Below are positions 53,684-62,354 of a stretch of 64,000 bases of DNA, one piece after another. The stretch spans positions 1 through 64,000 of the forward strand of contig CAAGEH010000005.1 of NCBI GenBank assembly GCA_900768795.1. The letters run 5' to 3'. Within the stretch, counting starts at the first letter, position 1. Every line of letters begins with the position of its first letter. The DNA comes from an uncultured Collinsella sp. (lineage in GTDB: Bacteria; Actinomycetota; Coriobacteriia; Coriobacteriales; Coriobacteriaceae). The notes under the pieces were generated by a model. The model did no database searches. It saw only the letters and a program-made list of their open reading frames with translations, and had not been told where the DNA came from. Made by a program: the position numbers and the translations under genes.

Positions 53684-54112
53684 ATGGTCGCGCTTGCTCT
53701 TGACATAGGTGAGAAACGAATCGGGATCGCTGTTTCCGACCGTTCCGGTAGCGTCGCTACTCCCGTCAAAGTCCTTCCCGCTCAAGAGGTCATAGGGCTT
53801 GCGCGGTCCTTTCGTTATATCCTTGAAGACTATGAACCCGATATTCTGGTTTCCGGCCGCCCGATGACCATGTCGGGCGAAGCCGGTCCTCAGGCAAAGC
53901 GGGTCGAGGCGGTAGCGGAAAAGCTCGCTCGGGACCTCAATCTTCCGCTTTTTTTCGAGGACGAGCGCTTGAGTTCATCGGAGGCTAAGCGAATTCTTCG
54001 CGAGCAGGGTATGTCGGAAAAGCAGATGCGCGGCAAGGTCGATATGATCGCTGCGTCTTTGTTTCTTCAGGCATGGTTGGATAGGAATCAATCGGGGAGA
54101 CAGCATGGCTAA
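53684..54112 (+). CDS. ruvX: RuvX/YqgF RNase H-fold nuclease
   Basis: A 142-residue YqgF-family protein implicated in maturation of pre-16S rRNA 5' ends and once proposed as a Holliday junction resolvase. The RNase H fold is shown by ALDIGEKRIGIAVSD, VSGRPMTMSGEAGPQA, FEDERLSSSEA and GKVDMIAASLFLQ, which carry the acidic metal ligands. It overlaps mltG by eight bases. Confidence 0.92.
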   Translation: MVALALDIGEKRIGIAVSDRSGSVATPVKVLPAQEVIGLARSFRYILEDYEPDILVSGRPMTMSGEAGPQAKRVEAVAEKLARDLNLPLFFEDERLSSSEAKRILREQGMSEKQMRGKVDMIAASLFLQAWLDRNQSGRQHG

Positions 54113-55475
54113 CGCTCATCAGGACCGAAATGCCGCTGGCCGTGCGGCTAAGCAGGCCGGTACTCGCTTTAAGACGTCTTCACCGCGTCCTGCCTCTCAT
54201 ATGGCTCATCGAGCCGATGACTTTTCAGTTCGGCCGGCAGCCTTTTCGAGTCGGTCGTCTCGCGGCAATCGTGCCGCTTCCAGTTCCCGTGCGCAAAGGC
54301 CTGTGCGCCCCGCACCCTCTTCATCGTACGGTCGAGCCGCAACTGCTTCGGGTCGACGTGGACGGGGTTCATCCGATCGCGGCGTCTCGCGCTCTTCCTA
54401 TACTCGCGCGGGCTCTCGAAGGACCGTTTCGAAGTCTAGAAAATCCGTTCTCGTTCCCGCGCTCATCGCGATCGTCGCCATCCTTTTGGCCAGCTTCGTC
54501 GTTTTCCGCGTCATCGTCCCCGTTTTCTCTCCAGGTAAGACTTCGACCGTTGCCGCAGGTAAACAGGTTACGATAGACATTCCCGAGGGAAGCTCCGGTG
54601 ATGCCATCGCTTCGATTCTTTCCAAAAATCATGTGATCGAAGATCCCAAGGACTATTATGCCGCCGTGAAGAAACTCCAGGCGGATTCCGCGCTGCAGCC
54701 GGGAACGTATTCGTTTACCACCCTGCAAGATCCCATGAGCGTCGTCGAGCAGCTTATGAAGGGCTCCAACGTCGCCGGACATAAGCTCGTCGTTCCTGAG
54801 GGGTATACCGTGGACCAGCTGGCTTCCCTCGTCAACAAAACGTTCGGAATCTCCGTCGACGACTTCAAAGCTCAAGCCAAAGTCTCAAATTATGAGAACG
54901 ACTATCCGTTCCTGAAGGGTGCCTATAACGACTCTCTCGAGGGTTATCTCTATCCCAAGACCTATTTGTTTACGGACGGTAAGCCCACTTCAGATTCGAT
55001 TATTCGCAAGATGCTCGATCAGTTTAGGTCGGAGACCAAGAAGCTCGATCTCGAAAAAGGGGCTAACGGTCTTTCGGAACATCAGCTCATTTCCATGGCA
55101 TCTCTTATCGAACGCGAATCCGCCGTTCTCGATGAGCGCCCCAAGATTGCAAGCGTTATGTACAACCGTCTGAATAAGGATATGCCGTTGCAGATCGATG
55201 CGGCGATAGTCTACGCACGCGGCGGAGGCAGCAAGAAGGTGTCTTATGACGACCTTAAGATCGATTCGCCATATAACACGTATGCAAACAAGGGATTGAC
55301 ACCCGGTCCGATCTGCAGCCCCAGCCTGTCGTCAATCAAAGCCGCGGTTAACCCTGCACACACCGATTACCTGTACTACGTCGTTTCCTCCTCCAAGGAC
55401 GGATCGCACAAGTTCAGCAATAATTACGAGCAGTTCCAGAAGGACTGCAATGAGTATTCGGGATCGAAGCAATGA
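54105..55475 (+). CDS. mltG: Endolytic murein transglycosylase MltG
   Basis: MltG cuts nascent peptidoglycan strands and sets glycan length. The 456-residue protein has an Arg/Ser-rich cytoplasmic region of about 110 residues. A single transmembrane helix (about 114-136) precedes the extracytoplasmic YceG domain, with SALQPGTYSF, VVPEGYTVDQLA, LEGYLYPKTYLF and SMASLIERESA, whose first glutamate is the catalytic position. The C-terminus has SPYNTYANKGLTPGPICSPS. The GGGGAGA site precedes ATG 54105. Confidence 0.94.
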   Translation: MANAHQDRNAAGRAAKQAGTRFKTSSPRPASHMAHRADDFSVRPAAFSSRSSRGNRAASSSRAQRPVRPAPSSSYGRAATASGRRGRGSSDRGVSRSSYTRAGSRRTVSKSRKSVLVPALIAIVAILLASFVVFRVIVPVFSPGKTSTVAAGKQVTIDIPEGSSGDAIASILSKNHVIEDPKDYYAAVKKLQADSALQPGTYSFTTLQDPMSVVEQLMKGSNVAGHKLVVPEGYTVDQLASLVNKTFGISVDDFKAQAKVSNYENDYPFLKGAYNDSLEGYLYPKTYLFTDGKPTSDSIIRKMLDQFRSETKKLDLEKGANGLSEHQLISMASLIERESAVLDERPKIASVMYNRLNKDMPLQIDAAIVYARGGGSKKVSYDDLKIDSPYNTYANKGLTPGPICSPSLSSIKAAVNPAHTDYLYYVVSSSKDGSHKFSNNYEQFQKDCNEYSGSKQ

Positions 55476-55972
55476 GCAAGTTTTCACCCAAGCGCTACGT
55501 TTCGCGCGTCGAATCAATCGATCTCGAAGAGCTTTGGAATTCCGGCAAACGCATGATCATGCTCGACCGCGACAACACGCTCGTCCCACGCGATCGTACG
55601 GCCGCTCCCGAGTCCGTCGCCCTCTGGCTCGAGCGCGCTCGGCAAATCGGCTTCGATCTATATATCGTTTCCAATAACTGGCATCAAGACCAGGTCGAGC
55701 GTTCGGCTCGTGAACTCGGAATCGAGCACAAAATCTGTTTTGCATGCAAGCCCTTGCCCTTTGCGCTCCATCATGCGATCAAAGCGGTCGGGTCTCGTCC
55801 CGAGGATGCCGTACTTATCGGGGACCAGCTCTACACCGATGTCTGGTCAGCCAACTTTGCCGGCGTCGATTCGATTCTCGTAAAGCCGCAGACACATGTC
55901 GACCTATGGTACACCCGTATCTTTAGGATATTTGAACGGGCAGCCCTCAAAGACCTTCCGTGTGAGGACTGA
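55472..55972 (+). CDS. YqeG family HAD phosphatase
   Basis: A 166-residue HAD-IIIA phosphatase of the YqeG type. Motif I is MLDRDNTLV (DxDxT), motif II is IVSNN, and motif IV is LIGDQLYTDVWSAN. YqeG is conserved in Gram-positives; its substrate is uncertain, though phosphatidylglycerophosphate phosphatase activity is known for plant and cyanobacterial relatives. It is coupled to mltG (ATGA) and followed by aroK, recalling the yqeG-aroE-type clusters of Firmicutes. Confidence 0.88.
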   Translation: MSKFSPKRYVSRVESIDLEELWNSGKRMIMLDRDNTLVPRDRTAAPESVALWLERARQIGFDLYIVSNNWHQDQVERSARELGIEHKICFACKPLPFALHHAIKAVGSRPEDAVLIGDQLYTDVWSANFAGVDSILVKPQTHVDLWYTRIFRIFERAALKDLPCED

Positions 55973-55979
55973 GCATTTC

Positions 55980-56513
55980 ATGGACGACTGTGTTAAGCGA
56001 GGTTGCGACCACATCTTCTTTATTGGTTTTCTTGGTGCGGGTAAATCTACCCTTGCAAAAAACTTGGGGCGGATGTTCCATCGTCCTTTTGTCGATACCG
56101 ACCGTATCGTAGAGCGTAGGGTGGGGAAATCCGTTACCGAGATTTTCGCTACGGAGGGTGAGCCGTCGTTCCGCCGGTACGAGACGCGTGCCTTGCGTGG
56201 TCTTGCCGAGGAGCGCAGCCTGCTCGTGTCGTGCGGCGGGGGAGTCGTCGAGACCCCCGAGAACATCGAACTTATGCATAAGATGGGCTATTGCGTCTAT
56301 CTTTCGGGCGATCTGGACGACTCGTTGCGGCAGATTCGGCGCTCGGACACGCGCCCTGATTTCAAATCGCCCAAGCATGCCGCTGATCTCCTTGTGCACC
56401 GCAGGCCGCTTTACGAGCGTGCGGCTGATTTCACCATCGACATCCGAGGCAAGAGCTTCAAGGATGTCAGCTATGAATGCGCAGATATGCTATTGGAGCG
56501 TGGACTCTTATGA
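55980..56513 (+). CDS. aroK: Shikimate kinase
   Basis: Phosphorylates shikimate in the chorismate pathway. The 177-residue protein has P-loop GFLGAGKS at 16-23 and the shikimate-binding DTD at 39-41. The arginine of FRRYE, the GGG of SCGGGVV, and arginines in DTRPDF and HRRPLYERAADF are also present, so all key residues are kept. ATG 55980 has GAGGA upstream; the frame is open further upstream inside yqeG. It overlaps aroB (ATGA). Its intact active site contrasts with the degenerate AroB next door. Confidence 0.9.
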   Translation: MDDCVKRGCDHIFFIGFLGAGKSTLAKNLGRMFHRPFVDTDRIVERRVGKSVTEIFATEGEPSFRRYETRALRGLAEERSLLVSCGGGVVETPENIELMHKMGYCVYLSGDLDDSLRQIRRSDTRPDFKSPKHAADLLVHRRPLYERAADFTIDIRGKSFKDVSYECADMLLERGLL

Positions 56514-57622
56514 ATATAAGGCGACAACTCATCAATCTGTCTGATACCTGCATTGATTTTCGCCTGGGTTTCGGTGCGATGGACCAGCTGCCCGGTCTGC
56601 TTAAGAGCGTGGTCGCGCTCCCCAAGCGTGCTCTTCTCGTTTCGGATAAGCCCTCCTTTCGACGCTTCGGCGATATCGTGGAGCGCTCTCTGATCGATGC
56701 AGGGTTCGCTATCGAGCCGGTGCTCGTCGAAGAGGCCTCCGGCTCGTATTCCCTTGAGGATGCTGCGGCTGTTTTTCGCGGCGCTCAGCATGCCGCGCTC
56801 ACTTCCGATGATCTCATCGTCGCACTCGGCGATGCGGACGTGTGCGGGCTTGTTTCTTGGTGTGCCAAAAGCTGGCAAGGCGGCGTCTCATCCGCGCTCA
56901 TCCCCCTGACGCTTGATGCCATGGTCTGCTCGGCTACGGGGATGAAACCTATCTCAGCAGCTGCCGGCGAGCTGCCCTCTCTGTCTCTTTTCCCTGAACC
57001 GGATCTTGTCGTATGCGACCTGTCGTTTGCGGCGGCTGCTGAGCCGGAATCCCTCAAGCTCGGTTACGTCGAGGGGTTGCTTTCCGCCTTCGTCGATTCC
57101 CGTAGCCGCTGGGATGACTTCGGCAGAATCATTCCCGAGCTTATCGATGGTGATGAGATTTCCCTTATCGATTGCGTCGGGTGGGCTCAGGGAAGCCGTC
57201 GCGATGTCGTGTGCGCTGCTAATATCGGCGCACAGAGCGCATTGGATTTCGGCTGCGTGAGCGCCCGCGCACTTGCAAGCTGTCTGGGGCATTCGTATCC
57301 AGCCTATCAGCTTCGAGCGGAGGGCATGAGGTTCGAGGCGCGTCTCGCCCATGAGATTTGCGATTTCGATCTTGATGATGTTTTCGAGCTCGATGACCGC
57401 TTCGACGACCTGGGCATCGATGAGGCCGGCTTCACCCTGGACGTTCAAACGTTCGTTTCCGCCTTGCATAAGGAGCGCTTCTGCACGTCCAACCGCTTCC
57501 TTTTCGCTCTTCCGCAGGCAATCGGAACGGTCCGTCTGACATCTGTCGACGACGACGTCCTCATGAGACATGCCGAGGCGTATCTGTCCTCTCGCGCCGA
57601 TATCGCGCGGTCAGCTTGTTGA
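56510..57622 (+). CDS. aroB: Divergent 3-dehydroquinate synthase homologue, probably inactive
   Basis: A 370-residue protein that follows the dehydroquinate synthase fold order and sits in the usual aroK-aroB position, but key motifs are altered. The NAD-binding GGGVVGDLAGF reads GDADVCGLVSW (from residue 107). QVDSSVGGKTG reads MVCSATGMKPI, keeping lysine 146. The zinc-binding LNFGHTFGHA reads LDFGCVSARA, with Cys249 and Arg253 where histidines are expected. The third ligand histidine (HGEAV) reads RAEGM. The frame is intact, without stops, so the protein is probably made but is unlikely to use zinc or catalyse the normal reaction. A regulatory or new role is possible. Confidence 0.72.
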   Translation: MNIRRQLINLSDTCIDFRLGFGAMDQLPGLLKSVVALPKRALLVSDKPSFRRFGDIVERSLIDAGFAIEPVLVEEASGSYSLEDAAAVFRGAQHAALTSDDLIVALGDADVCGLVSWCAKSWQGGVSSALIPLTLDAMVCSATGMKPISAAAGELPSLSLFPEPDLVVCDLSFAAAAEPESLKLGYVEGLLSAFVDSRSRWDDFGRIIPELIDGDEISLIDCVGWAQGSRRDVVCAANIGAQSALDFGCVSARALASCLGHSYPAYQLRAEGMRFEARLAHEICDFDLDDVFELDDRFDDLGIDEAGFTLDVQTFVSALHKERFCTSNRFLFALPQAIGTVRLTSVDDDVLMRHAEAYLSSRADIARSAC

Positions 57623-57700
57623 CATTTGCTTGACGGCTCTTTGCCGTATCGATTATCTCATCTCGTTTATTATCTGTTTCTCCCATGGAAAGGAATTGTT

Positions 57701-58828
57701 ATGGCTGAAGTATCTGGTCCCAACGCTCGTATCGAGCGCCTGCGCGGGCTCATGGTTGAACGCGCTTACGATGCGGTCGTCATTCGCGACGAGGCGAATC
57801 TTCGTTGGCTCACCGGGGCCACGGGCGTTTTCGATTACACGTTCGAGTTCCCGCATGCCGCTTTTATCACCGAAGACGCGTGCTACCTGCATACCGACTC
57901 GCGCTATTTCAACAGCTTCAATGAGAATCTCCCCGCCGATACGCTCTTCAAGGTCGATATGGACGAGGGGACGATTCCGGCTTGGGTCGCGCGTCGGGCG
58001 GCTGACTCGCGTGCTCGCGTCATCGCCGTCGAAGACGACATGCAGCTCAATTTCTATCAGGGGATCGTTCGAGGACTGGAGGACCTTTCGCTTGCCGCCT
58101 CTCTTCCCCAGATGCACGGTGACATTCGCCGCATGCGCGCTATCAAAGATGCTGAGGAGATCGAGCTCATGCGCCATGCCCAGTCTATTACCGATGCCGC
58201 ATTTGCCCATATGCTCGAGTTCATCAAACCGGGCTTGACCGAGAAGCAGGTCCGTACCGAGCTCGAGAACTTCATGTTCAACAACGGTGCCGACTCCCTT
58301 GCATTCGGCTCTATCGTTGCCTCCGGTCCCAATACCGCGAATCCGCATGCTGTTCCCTCCGATCGCGTTATCGAGAAGGGCGACTTCGTCCTGATGGATT
58401 ACGGCGCGGGCTATCGCGACTACAAGTCCGACATGACGCGTACGGTTTGTGTAGGCGAGCCCAACGAAAAGCAGCTCGAGCTGTATGCGCTCGTCCGTCG
58501 TACGCACGAGGAATGCGCCGCTGCCGTTCATGCCGGCGTCAACGGCAGGGACATCTTCGATCTCTCGCGCAAGATTATCGCGGATGCCGGCTACGGTCCG
58601 TATTACAATCACGGCCTCGGTCATGGAGTCGGTATCGACATCCATGAGATGCCGAATTTCAACCGTCGCGGAGAGACCGTCGAAGAGGGCGCGGTTATCA
58701 CCATGGAACCGGGCGTGTACCTTCCCGGTGTCGGCGGCGTAAGGCTTGAGGACTACGGCCTGGTCACCGCTGATGGCTATGAACCCTTTACGCAGTCGTC
58801 TCATGACCTCCAAGTTATTCCCTGCTAA
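57701..58828 (+). CDS. M24B family Xaa-Pro peptidase
   Basis: A 375-residue metallopeptidase of the aminopeptidase P/prolidase type that removes residues ahead of proline. The N-terminal creatinase-like domain (about 8-130) contains NLRWLTGATGVFDYT. The pita-bread domain carries the metal ligands in MDYGAGY, SDMTRTVCVG, HGLGHGVGIDIHE, TMEPGVYLPG and VRLEDYGLV. The start ATG 57701 has AAAGGAAT upstream; the frame is open earlier without a ribosome site. TTGACG (57630) and GATTAT (57651) may be its promoter. It precedes efp, the common pepP/pepQ-efp order. Confidence 0.92.
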   Translation: MAEVSGPNARIERLRGLMVERAYDAVVIRDEANLRWLTGATGVFDYTFEFPHAAFITEDACYLHTDSRYFNSFNENLPADTLFKVDMDEGTIPAWVARRAADSRARVIAVEDDMQLNFYQGIVRGLEDLSLAASLPQMHGDIRRMRAIKDAEEIELMRHAQSITDAAFAHMLEFIKPGLTEKQVRTELENFMFNNGADSLAFGSIVASGPNTANPHAVPSDRVIEKGDFVLMDYGAGYRDYKSDMTRTVCVGEPNEKQLELYALVRRTHEECAAAVHAGVNGRDIFDLSRKIIADAGYGPYYNHGLGHGVGIDIHEMPNFNRRGETVEEGAVITMEPGVYLPGVGGVRLEDYGLVTADGYEPFTQSSHDLQVIPC

Positions 58829-58832
58829 GGGT

Positions 58833-58838
58833 TATACT
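58833..58838 (+). promoter_or_regulatory. Possible -10 element of efp
   Basis: TATACT lies 52 bases before efp, just after the peptidase stop. It matches five of six -10 positions but has no clear -35. Confidence 0.3.
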
Positions 58839-58889
58839 ATGAGATTGTATGAATAACTTTGCTAAACGCATGCAATAAGAAAGGCAATC

Positions 58890-59453
58890 ATGGCAAGCAT
58901 CACTACTGCTGATTTTAAGAACGGCCTCGGTCTTCGCATCAAGGACAAGGTCGTCACCATCGTCGAGTTCCAGCACGTCAAGCCCGGTAAGGGCGGTGCA
59001 TTCGTCCGCTACAAGACCAAGGACATCAAGTCGGGCCGCGTGGTCGAGAACACCTGCAACGCCGGCACCAAGTTCGAGAGCGTCATGCTCACGACTCGTG
59101 AGATGCAGTACCTGTACAACGACGGTGCGGACTATATCTTCATGGATAACGAGACCTATGAGCAGGTTCCCGTTCCCGAGGATATGGTCGGTGAGAACGC
59201 CAAGTGGTTGCGCGAGAACGATACGTGCCAGCTTCTCTTCGCCGAGGATGAGCTCATGGGCGTAACGCCCCCGATGTTCATCGAGTGCACGATCACCCAG
59301 ACCGACCCCGGCTTCAAGGGAGACACCGTCCAGGGCTCCACGAAGCCTGCGACCATTGATACCGGTGCCGTTATTCAGGTCCCGATGTATCTTAACGAGG
59401 GCGAGACCATCAAGGTCGACACGCGCGACGGCAAGTTCGTTTCCCGCGTCTAG
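58890..59453 (+). CDS. efp: Elongation factor P
   Basis: EF-P relieves ribosome stalling at polyproline. The 187-residue protein has three beta-barrel domains. The loop that reaches the peptidyl-transferase centre reads HVKPGKGGAF with lysine at 34, the position modified in some bacteria. No modification enzyme (EpmA, YmfI) is in the window. The C-terminal domain holds the signature from PATIDTGAVIQVPMYLNEGE to the end. AGAAAGG precedes ATG 58890. It is followed after 24 bases by an Asp23 gene and then nusB. Confidence 0.96.
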   Translation: MASITTADFKNGLGLRIKDKVVTIVEFQHVKPGKGGAFVRYKTKDIKSGRVVENTCNAGTKFESVMLTTREMQYLYNDGADYIFMDNETYEQVPVPEDMVGENAKWLRENDTCQLLFAEDELMGVTPPMFIECTITQTDPGFKGDTVQGSTKPATIDTGAVIQVPMYLNEGETIKVDTRDGKFVSRV

Positions 59454-59477
59454 TTCTTGCTCGATAAAGGAGTAACA

Positions 59478-59840
59478 ATGCCTCAGGAAATTAAGATCGA
59501 CGGTATCGGAATCGCGCCAGAGGTGCTCGATGTTATTGTTACGCGCGCTCTCGAGGGTATCGAAGGCGTTGCCTCCGTCGGTGTCAAGGACATCGCGACC
59601 AATCTCGTAACGATGATGCTTTCTTCCAAGTCGCCTGCAACTGAGCCGGCCGTCGATGCGGAGGTCGTTGACGGTAGGCTCGCGCTGACGGTGCGCGTCG
59701 TCGTCTTCTTTGGCTATCCTTTCAAAAAGCTCGCCGAGACCATTCGCGAGGCTGTCGTTGCCGCCATCGATGCTCAGGTCGGCGTTGAGGTCGAGCGCGT
59801 GGATGTCTGTATCGACGGTCTCATGTTTCCCAAGGAGTAA
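59478..59840 (+). CDS. Asp23/Gls24 family protein, YqhY-like
   Basis: A 120-residue Asp23-domain protein in the place of B. subtilis YqhY, between efp and nusB. Features are IAPEVLDVIVTRALEGIEGVASVGVKD and LTVRVVVFFGYPFKKLAETIREAV. In Bacillus YqhY is linked to control of acetyl-CoA carboxylase; whether this holds here is unknown. ATG 59478 has AAAGGAG upstream, better than a TTG at 59457. It is the second Asp23 gene in the window. Confidence 0.87.
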   Translation: MPQEIKIDGIGIAPEVLDVIVTRALEGIEGVASVGVKDIATNLVTMMLSSKSPATEPAVDAEVVDGRLALTVRVVVFFGYPFKKLAETIREAVVAAIDAQVGVEVERVDVCIDGLMFPKE

Positions 59841-59843
59841 CCC

Positions 59844-60443
59844 TTGAGTCTTAAGGTTTATCGCGGCCGCACGCTTGCTCGTAGTCAGGCTTTGCAGCTT
59901 TTGTTTCAGGCAGAACAGCTCGATCGCCCCCTCGAGGACGTCATCTCGGGTGACTATCTTATTTCCAAGGGGCCGCTCAACCCCTATGCCCTCGAGCTTG
60001 CACGCGGTGCTTACGAACACATCGACCGTATCGATTGCGCGCTTCAGGCCCTTAGCAAAAATTGGTCGCTTGAGCGTATGCCGGGCGCAGACCGCAACAT
60101 TTTGCGTATTGCCGTTTGGGAGATGCGCTTTATGACAGACGACGAGGTCAGCGATGCGGTCGTCATCAACGAGGCTGTCGAGCTTGCCAAGGCATACGGA
60201 ACCGACGAGTCCTCCTCATTCATCAACGGTGTTCTCGGTCGTATTGCGTCCGCTGACGAGCTGCCGGGTGCAGATCTCTACGACAGGATGCTTGCCGAGG
60301 ACGAGGCCCGCGCCGCGGCTTCATTCGAGGCGCAGGATTCTCCTGCTACGGTCGATGGAGATTCTTCCGATGATGCACTCGATCCTCCTGTTGTCAGCGT
60401 TGAGTCTGATGAGGTTGTTTCCTCAGAGCCAAACGGTGAATAG
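59844..60443 (+). CDS. nusB: Transcription antitermination factor NusB
   Basis: NusB with NusE (S10) binds boxA RNA and supports rRNA antitermination. The 199-residue protein has the all-helical NusB core in residues 5-145, with TLARSQALQLLFQAEQ, RMPGADRNILRIAVWEM and VVINEAVELAKAYGTDESSSFINGVLGRI. An acidic Ser/Asp/Glu-rich tail of about 50 residues is extra. The start is TTG 59844, with AAGGAG five bases upstream inside the end of the Asp23 gene. Confidence 0.94.
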   Translation: MSLKVYRGRTLARSQALQLLFQAEQLDRPLEDVISGDYLISKGPLNPYALELARGAYEHIDRIDCALQALSKNWSLERMPGADRNILRIAVWEMRFMTDDEVSDAVVINEAVELAKAYGTDESSSFINGVLGRIASADELPGADLYDRMLAEDEARAAASFEAQDSPATVDGDSSDDALDPPVVSVESDEVVSSEPNGE

Positions 60444-60445
60444 CC

Positions 60446-60697
60446 ATGGCTGCTGCTTCACGGGATTTTGATGAGATAACGTCTCGTCTCGATGAGATCG
60501 TTGCCGCGGTCCGCTCTAAGGACACTTCTCTTGAGCGTAGCCTCGATCTTTTCGATGAGGCTATCAGTCTCGGTTCCAAGGCGGTCGATATGGTCGACTC
60601 CTTCGAGCTATCTCCACGAGAAGCGGAGCAGCTCGAGCGGGAATATGAGAGTGACGCCTCTTCCGAAGACCCCGAATCAAAGTCGGATGCACAATGA
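60446..60697 (+). CDS. xseB: Exodeoxyribonuclease VII small subunit
   Basis: The 83-residue small subunit of exonuclease VII, which degrades single-stranded DNA with XseA. The family pattern is seen in FDEITSRLDEIVAAV and LERSLDLFDEAISLGSKA. The large subunit gene xseA, usually just upstream, is not between nusB and xseB and is absent from the window. The stop overlaps tlyA (ATGA). Confidence 0.88.
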   Translation: MAAASRDFDEITSRLDEIVAAVRSKDTSLERSLDLFDEAISLGSKAVDMVDSFELSPREAEQLEREYESDASSEDPESKSDAQ

Positions 60698-61497
60698 AGC
60701 GTGTTCGTCTCGATGATGAATTAATTGCCCAGGGCATCTGTGCTGACCGCGCGGATGCCCTTCGTACATGCATGGCCGGTTTGGTTTCCGCTCACGGAGA
60801 ACGCCTCACTTCACCTGGTATGAAGATCGAACCTGGCATATCGCTTCACGTTAAGGGGCGTCTTCCCTATGTGAGCCGCGGCGGCCTTAAGCTCGAGGGG
60901 GCGCTCGATGCCTTTGGGCTCAACCCTCTCGGCATGCATTGCATCGATATCGGATGCTCGACGGGTGGGTTTACCGATTGCCTGCTCAAGCGCGGTGCCG
61001 CTCATGTCGTGAGCGTCGATGTCGGACGTGCTCAGTTTGACTGGTCGCTTAGAAACGATGACCGCGTAACGCTTTTAGAGAAGACGAACATCGTTGACGT
61101 GCCGGGCATGGGCTTTGAGTCGACTTTTGACCTTGCCGTTTGCGATGTCTCATTTACCTGCATCGCTAACATTATCGATGCCGTGATGCTCTGCCTTTCT
61201 AAGACAGGAAAATTCTGTACGCTCGTGAAGCCTCAGTTTGAGGCGCGCCCCGGGGACGTTTCGGAAGGCGGGATCGTTCGAGACCCGTCTGTGAGGCGGA
61301 ATGTTCTCTGCAACGTCATCGATTTGTTTTCTCGGGTCGGTTTCTATCCGCAAGATGTTTGCGAGTCTCCCATCCACGGTGCAAAAGGGAATGTCGAGTA
61401 TTTCTTGCTTGGCGATCGGTCGATGTTTTCCGCCGTTTCATCTGATGAAATGACCGCTCAGGTCGAAAAGCTCAAGAGTAAGGTCGATGCGCTGTGA
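60694..61497 (+). CDS. tlyA: TlyA family rRNA (cytidine-2'-O)-methyltransferase
   Basis: TlyA-type enzymes 2'-O-methylate cytidines in 16S and/or 23S rRNA; some relatives were described as hemolysins. The 267-residue protein has an N-terminal S4 RNA-binding domain (about 1-60) and an FtsJ-like methyltransferase domain. Visible blocks are YVSRGGLKLEGALDAF, the SAM-binding DIGCSTGGFTDCLL, VCDVSFTCI and LVKPQFEARPGDV. Lysines and acidic residues of the K-D-K-E set are present. It is coupled to both neighbours. Confidence 0.93.
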   Translation: MKRVRLDDELIAQGICADRADALRTCMAGLVSAHGERLTSPGMKIEPGISLHVKGRLPYVSRGGLKLEGALDAFGLNPLGMHCIDIGCSTGGFTDCLLKRGAAHVVSVDVGRAQFDWSLRNDDRVTLLEKTNIVDVPGMGFESTFDLAVCDVSFTCIANIIDAVMLCLSKTGKFCTLVKPQFEARPGDVSEGGIVRDPSVRRNVLCNVIDLFSRVGFYPQDVCESPIHGAKGNVEYFLLGDRSMFSAVSSDEMTAQVEKLKSKVDAL

Positions 61498-62354
61498 AGG
61501 TGTTTATTGTTCCCAATTACTATAAGCAGGAGGCTGTTGAAAGCGGCCTCATGCTCGAGCTTTGGCTTTCGCGACAGGGCTATGAAGTCGTCTGGGCGGC
61601 AGACCAGCGAATGAAAATCGAATCGGTACCCGATATCGATGGCTGCGACCTTGTTATCACGCTCGGGGGAGACGGTACGCTTCTGCGCGCTGCCCGCATC
61701 GTTGGATATCGTGAAATCCCCATTCTAGGGCTTTCCTATGGGCATCTGGGATTCTTAACGGCAGCCTCTCCCGAGGAAACAGACATCTTGTCGGTCGTCT
61801 CCGATGCGCTTTCGGGTGAGCTTCATGTGAGTCGTCGCTCGACTATCTCCTGCGATATCGTTTCCGTTGATGACGACGGTTCGGAACAAACCGCACATTC
61901 GTTTGCCTTGAACGATATGGCGCTTACGCGAGGTCCGCTTTCCGATATGGTCGAGTTCGACATCACGGTTTCCGGTCATCATATCGACCGTCTGCGCGGC
62001 GATGGCGTCGTCGTGTCGACCGCTACGGGCTCCACTGGCTATGCGCTGTCCGCTGGCGGCCCGATCGTTACGCCCGATTTCACCGGATTGATTTGCGTCC
62101 CCATCGCTCCTCATACCATTCAGGCACGTGCCTTTTTGACCTCGCCTTCCGATGTCGTCGAGATCAAGATGTCCAAAGATAGGCCTTCCGTTCCCGCCAT
62201 CGCCGTCGATGGACAGTTTATCCAAAGCGAGGGAACGGTCGATAGCGTTGTCGTCCGACGTGGTCCGGGTGATGTTCTCTTGCTCGATTACGGTCCCGAA
62301 AGTTTCTACAATTCGGTATCTCGCGTCTTTTACGGAGTCCGTCATGATCGATGA
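61494..62354 (+). CDS. nadK: NAD kinase
   Basis: NadK phosphorylates NAD+ to NADP+. The 286-residue protein has the hallmark GGDGT at 58-62, LGLSYGHLGFLTA, FALNDMALTRG (NDxxxxR-type block) and GDGVVVSTATGSTGYALSAGGPIV. The start is GTG 61494, overlapping the tlyA stop (GTGA). It overlaps recN by eleven bases; the tlyA-nadK-recN order is common in Gram-positives. Confidence 0.95.
   Translation: MKVFIVPNYYKQEAVESGLMLELWLSRQGYEVVWAADQRMKIESVPDIDGCDLVITLGGDGTLLRAARIVGYREIPILGLSYGHLGFLTAASPEETDILSVVSDALSGELHVSRRSTISCDIVSVDDDGSEQTAHSFALNDMALTRGPLSDMVEFDITVSGHHIDRLRGDGVVVSTATGSTGYALSAGGPIVTPDFTGLICVPIAPHTIQARAFLTSPSDVVEIKMSKDRPSVPAIAVDGQFIQSEGTVDSVVVRRGPGDVLLLDYGPESFYNSVSRVFYGVRHDR

Noticed and set aside
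56510..57622. Calling aroB a pseudogene.
   Set aside because: The frame is full length, without stops or shifts, and is translationally coupled to aroK, so it is a coding gene with altered residues, not a broken one.
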